From assembly GCA_029935295.1 (NCBI GenBank), contig JAOZKP010000024.1, positions 1 through 17,230 of the forward strand: a DNA stretch of 17,230 bases, given 5' to 3'. The position numbers and the translations under genes were made by a program. The notes beneath the pieces were generated by a model. It did not search any database and was not told where the DNA came from. It saw only the letters and a list, made by a program, of their open reading frames with translations. Numbering within the stretch: position 1 is the first letter of the stretch; the number at the start of each line of letters is the position of its first letter. Origin of the DNA: a bacterium. GTDB lineage: Bacteria > Desulfobacterota > Anaeroferrophillalia > Anaeroferrophillales > Tharpellaceae. This document shows positions 13,986 through 17,230 of this stretch, piece after piece.

Positions 13986-16900
13986 ATGGAAGAGAAACAG
14001 AATCTAAATATTGCCTGGATTGAGGGACAGATAAAAAATCTGCAGCAGCAGCTGTTTATTGCCAAGCATGGCGACAACGACAATGCCTATCCTGAGTTTC
14101 TGCGTATCAAAAAAGAGAAAGACCGCTTAATCGACATCCATGAAATTTCACCCAACCCGGTGGTCATGTTCGCGGAAAACGACAAGATCTACTACAGCAA
14201 CCCCGCCGGCCGCAGATTTCTCGGAGTCGATGAAAATGAACCACTCGCAGCGCTCTCATTTTTTCAACTTTTCCCCGAAGATGAGCGGGAAAAATTTATT
14301 AATGAGATGATGCCATTAGCCGTCACAAGCGGCCAATGGCAGGGCGAAATTAAAGTTTCAACTCCGTTTGCGGAACTTACCTGCCATCTGATTTTAATCG
14401 CCCACGCGGAAGATGAGCAGGAGGAGCAGTTTTTTTCCGCCACCCTGCATGACCGAACTGCCATCCGGCGGGCCAACCATGCGATCAAGGCTATCATCGG
14501 CAACACATTTACCGCTTCCGGCCAGGATTTTTTTGACAAGATGGTAAAGAGCCTACAATCCTGGCTGAACTGCGACACGGTCTGGGTCGGTAAAATTGAG
14601 CACCAACAACTTGAAATCCTCGCTATTGAAAGTCGTAAGCCCCTACAGTTAAAATCATTCAGTTATGATTTCGAACACTGCCCTTTAGGCAAAGCCGACC
14701 AGAAAGATATCTACTACTGCCCGGAGAATATCCAGGATCGATTTCCAGAAAACTGGGTTTTCAGAGAATTAAACGGGTCAGGCTATGTCGGTATTGCCAT
14801 CTATAACTCTGACCGAAAATTGATCGGCAATATCTGTGCTTTAAAAGCAGAAAGATTAACCCTGCCGGCGAAAACTGAAGAACTGATGATAATCATGGCG
14901 GCCCAGACTTCGGCTGAAATCCGCCATCAACAAAGTGAAAACGCCCTGCGCCGGGCCTCGAAAGAGGCTGATGAGATCAACGACCAGCTCGAACTGGCAA
15001 TACAGCGGGCCAATAAAATGACCCTGGATGCCGAACTCGCCGCGGCCGCAAAAAGTGAATTTCTGGCCAACATGAGTCACGAAATCCGCACCCCGATGAA
15101 TGCAATTATCGGTTTTTCGTCGCTTCTGCTTGACAGCAAACTCGACTATGACCAGCGAGATTATCTCGATATTATTATAAAAAACGGTGAAGGTCTGCTC
15201 CATATCATCAATGACATTCTTGACTACTCAAAAATTGAAGCCAACAAACTCGAACTTGAAGAGATCCCTTTCCAGATACGCGAGACAACCGATGACATTC
15301 TCGGGCTGCTGACCCTGAAAACCACAGAAAAAGATCTCTTTTTTCATTGTATTGTCGATCACAATATCCCGCAGTCACTTCAGGGTGATCCCGTGCGCCT
15401 GCGCCAGATCCTGATCAATCTCGCCAATAACGCTATAAAATTCACCAAAAAAGGTGGAATAATTATCCGGGTTTCACTTACAGAAACTGAAAATGAACAT
15501 GTAAAACTCCTTTTTCGGGTTACCGACACCGGCATCGGCATCCCCGAAGACCGGATCAACTCTCTTTTTCAGTCATTTTCACAAGTTGATTCATCAACCA
15601 CCAGAGAGTTCGGCGGCACCGGCTTAGGCCTGGCAATTTCGAAACAACTGACCGAACTGATGGGTGGTGAGATCGGCATTGAAAGTCAGCTTGGCAAAGG
15701 TTCAACCTTCTGGTTCACAATTCTGCTGCTCCGGGATCCGGCAAACGCCGCCCCGCCGCACGCAGAACTATTCAAAAACTGTCGCTTTCTCATTTTCACC
15801 CCTCCCGACAGCAACAACCACGCACTTGAACTGCAACCGATCGGTGAAGTCGTAAAAGAGCATCTGCTCTCGCTTGATTGTGAGATTGATGAGGCCAACT
15901 CTTTCCCCGCCATCAATGAACTTCTACTTACCGCACATAAAGGCAACCAACCTTATTCAACCATTCTCGCCGACCTTTCGGAACTTACTGAACCCTGCAG
16001 CCTGCATTGCAACCTGCCGAATTTTCTCCGGCCAGAATTTATGATCGCTCTGGCACCAAGCCCCAAACTTGAGCTCCCTGACAGTTATGATGCAATTATT
16101 CCGGCACCGATAAAAAGATCTCTTTTTTATGAACAATTGGGACGTTGCATGGGCCTTAAATCAAATGATGAACTGAGTGAAAAAGAGCCTCAAGCAGGGC
16201 AGGAATTTAATGAAAAACGGAAACAGCTGAAGATTCTGCTGGTTGATGATAATCAGGTAAATATTAAAGTAGCTTCAAAAATGCTCGCCAAAATCGGCTT
16301 CAACTGCACCCCGGCCGGCAATGGAATTGAGGCGTTAGCGGCCCTCGGCAGCAGCCACTATGACGTTGTTTTTATGGATATACAGATGCCGGAGATGGAT
16401 GGCTATGAAACCACCCGACAAATTCGCAGCCAATCGACAACCACGATAAACCCCGGCGTTATCATTATTGCCATGACCGCCCATGCTTTAAAAAGTGACC
16501 GCGACCGCTGTTTGAATACCGGCATGAACGATTTTCTGACAAAACCGGTGCGCCTGGAAGAACTTAACGAAGTTTTAAGCCGGGCCATGAGTCAACTTGA
16601 AGATAAATTTGCCGACGAAAACTCGAACACCCCGGGAAGAGCGGTCACCGAGGATACCTCCGCACTAGATGAGAGTCTGGAAATGGACGATTTCTCGCAA
16701 AATGATGATGGTACTGCAGATCGGGACACCAAGCTTTTTGACCGAAACGCTTTCTTAAGAAAACTTGATGACGATCTCGAACTCTACCGGGAGCTGCTGG
16801 ATGACTTTATCCAGGGCACGAATGACTACTTTAAGGATATCGAAAATGGACGACGAAAGGACGACTTCGAAGAAATAAGACTTGCCGCACACTCAATCAA

Positions 16901-17081
16901 AGGTTCCGCCGGCAGCATCGAAGCGGCCCAGATGCAGGCCGCTGCCTACGCCGTCGAAAAAGCGGCGAAAGAGCATCAGAGTGAGCTGATCAGTGAAACC
17001 ATGGAGGATATGGAGATGGAATTTGAAATCTTAAGCGAAATCCTTAAGGATGAAATTGCCGATGCGGATAGTGATTTCTGA
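13986..17081 (+). CDS. Soluble hybrid sensor histidine kinase (PAS-GAF-HisKA-HATPase-pseudoREC-REC-HPt)
   Basis: 1031 residues with no transmembrane segment or signal peptide, so cytosolic. Parts in order: a helical start; PAS (about 49-165); GAF-like domain (about 167-320); coiled coil (about 320-356); HisKA with His365 in MSHEIRTPMN; HATPase with GGTGLGL (543-549). A divergent receiver-like domain (about 597-722) keeps only D663 and K710 in weak contexts and lacks the early acidic pair. A canonical receiver (about 749-866) has D754/D755, phosphoacceptor Asp798 in FMDIQMP and Lys853-Pro. An acidic linker is followed by an HPt domain (about 917-1020) with His969 in AAHSIKGSAG. This is a complete His-Asp-His phosphorelay of the BarA/ArcB kind but with cytosolic sensing. 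The final response regulator is not in the window. AAAGGTGA lies 7 nt before ATG. It follows glcF by 33 nt and is probably co-transcribed; a link to lactate/glycolate sensing is speculation. Confidence 0.9.
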   Translation: MEEKQNLNIAWIEGQIKNLQQQLFIAKHGDNDNAYPEFLRIKKEKDRLIDIHEISPNPVVMFAENDKIYYSNPAGRRFLGVDENEPLAALSFFQLFPEDEREKFINEMMPLAVTSGQWQGEIKVSTPFAELTCHLILIAHAEDEQEEQFFSATLHDRTAIRRANHAIKAIIGNTFTASGQDFFDKMVKSLQSWLNCDTVWVGKIEHQQLEILAIESRKPLQLKSFSYDFEHCPLGKADQKDIYYCPENIQDRFPENWVFRELNGSGYVGIAIYNSDRKLIGNICALKAERLTLPAKTEELMIIMAAQTSAEIRHQQSENALRRASKEADEINDQLELAIQRANKMTLDAELAAAAKSEFLANMSHEIRTPMNAIIGFSSLLLDSKLDYDQRDYLDIIIKNGEGLLHIINDILDYSKIEANKLELEEIPFQIRETTDDILGLLTLKTTEKDLFFHCIVDHNIPQSLQGDPVRLRQILINLANNAIKFTKKGGIIIRVSLTETENEHVKLLFRVTDTGIGIPEDRINSLFQSFSQVDSSTTREFGGTGLGLAISKQLTELMGGEIGIESQLGKGSTFWFTILLLRDPANAAPPHAELFKNCRFLIFTPPDSNNHALELQPIGEVVKEHLLSLDCEIDEANSFPAINELLLTAHKGNQPYSTILADLSELTEPCSLHCNLPNFLRPEFMIALAPSPKLELPDSYDAIIPAPIKRSLFYEQLGRCMGLKSNDELSEKEPQAGQEFNEKRKQLKILLVDDNQVNIKVASKMLAKIGFNCTPAGNGIEALAALGSSHYDVVFMDIQMPEMDGYETTRQIRSQSTTTINPGVIIIAMTAHALKSDRDRCLNTGMNDFLTKPVRLEELNEVLSRAMSQLEDKFADENSNTPGRAVTEDTSALDESLEMDDFSQNDDGTADRDTKLFDRNAFLRKLDDDLELYRELLDDFIQGTNDYFKDIENGRRKDDFEEIRLAAHSIKGSAGSIEAAQMQAAAYAVEKAAKEHQSELISETMEDMEMEFEILSEILKDEIADADSDF

Positions 17082-17125
17082 AATTGCTGAAAAATAATAA
17101 TGTGTGAACCAACAAACACCCATTA

Positions 17126-17148
17126 GTCAGGCCTGACCCCGTAACCGA
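17126..17148. repeat. GTCAGGCCTGAC palindrome with GGGGTCA-type flank
   Basis: A perfect 12-bp palindrome GTCAGGCCTGAC (17126-17137) continues into CCCCGTAACCG. It shares the 10-mer TGACCCCGTA (17134-17143) with the element in the parC-rqcH gap (9724-9733), and CCGTAACCG (17140-17148) with 9606-9614. It is probably one end of a related dispersed element that may continue past the right edge. Confidence 0.5.
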
Positions 17149-17230
17149 TTATCGTAAATCTACGAACCCATGGACTATCGCTGACAATCTAAATTTGATG
17201 CTTTCGCGATTTACTCTGGATTTCACCCGC

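Noticed and set aside
17108..17230. Frames open to the right edge on both strands
   Set aside because: The forward frame has no usable start before its last codons, and the reverse frame ending at 17149 is only about 26 codons with no recognisable motif; neither can be supported as a gene.

Overview
This 17.2 kb stretch looks like bacterial chromosome from a Desulfobacterota-like (deltaproteobacterial) organism. The reasons are the DUF4390-NtrY-NtrX cassette, a TRAP-type DctP protein, GlcD/GlcF-like oxidoreductase subunits, a large hybrid histidine kinase, moderate GC, and intergenic GGGGTCA palindromes. The lineage is an inference; no rRNA or tRNA marker is present. I see no phage, CRISPR array, complete insertion sequence or obvious foreign island.

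Layout. A dctP gene is cut by the left edge and reads leftward (1-274). It faces away from everything else across a 472-bp intergenic region that holds divergent promoter candidates and a 12-bp inverted repeat framing the dctP promoter. Rightward come a DUF4390 protein, NtrY-like kinase and NtrX-like sigma-54 activator (747-5102), packed as one transcription unit. After a gap with two inverted repeats come parE and parC (5252-9472), a topoisomerase IV pair that closely resembles the gammaproteobacterial type. A 309-bp gap follows. It holds the start of a very short ORF whose in-frame UGA falls where a redox Cys would be expected (possible ArsC-like selenoprotein remnant), and then a palindromic GGGGTCA element of about 160 bp. 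Next is a tight run: rqcH (NFACT protein), glcD, glcF and a 1031-residue cytosolic hybrid histidine kinase (9782-17081). The last 149 bp hold another GGGGTCA-type palindrome.

How the genes fit together. NtrY and NtrX form a membrane sensor and sigma-54 activator pair; the DUF4390 protein is a probable envelope accessory. ParE and ParC assemble into topoisomerase IV for decatenation. RqcH acts in rescue of stalled ribosomes. GlcD and GlcF form a flavin/Fe-S 2-hydroxyacid (D-lactate or glycolate) oxidoreductase. The terminal hybrid kinase ends in an HPt domain, so its output regulator must lie elsewhere.

Most of the window is ordinary core and regulatory content. The points most worth checking are the UGA-containing ORF overlapping the parC end, the palindromic element beside it, and the operator-like repeat at the dctP promoter.
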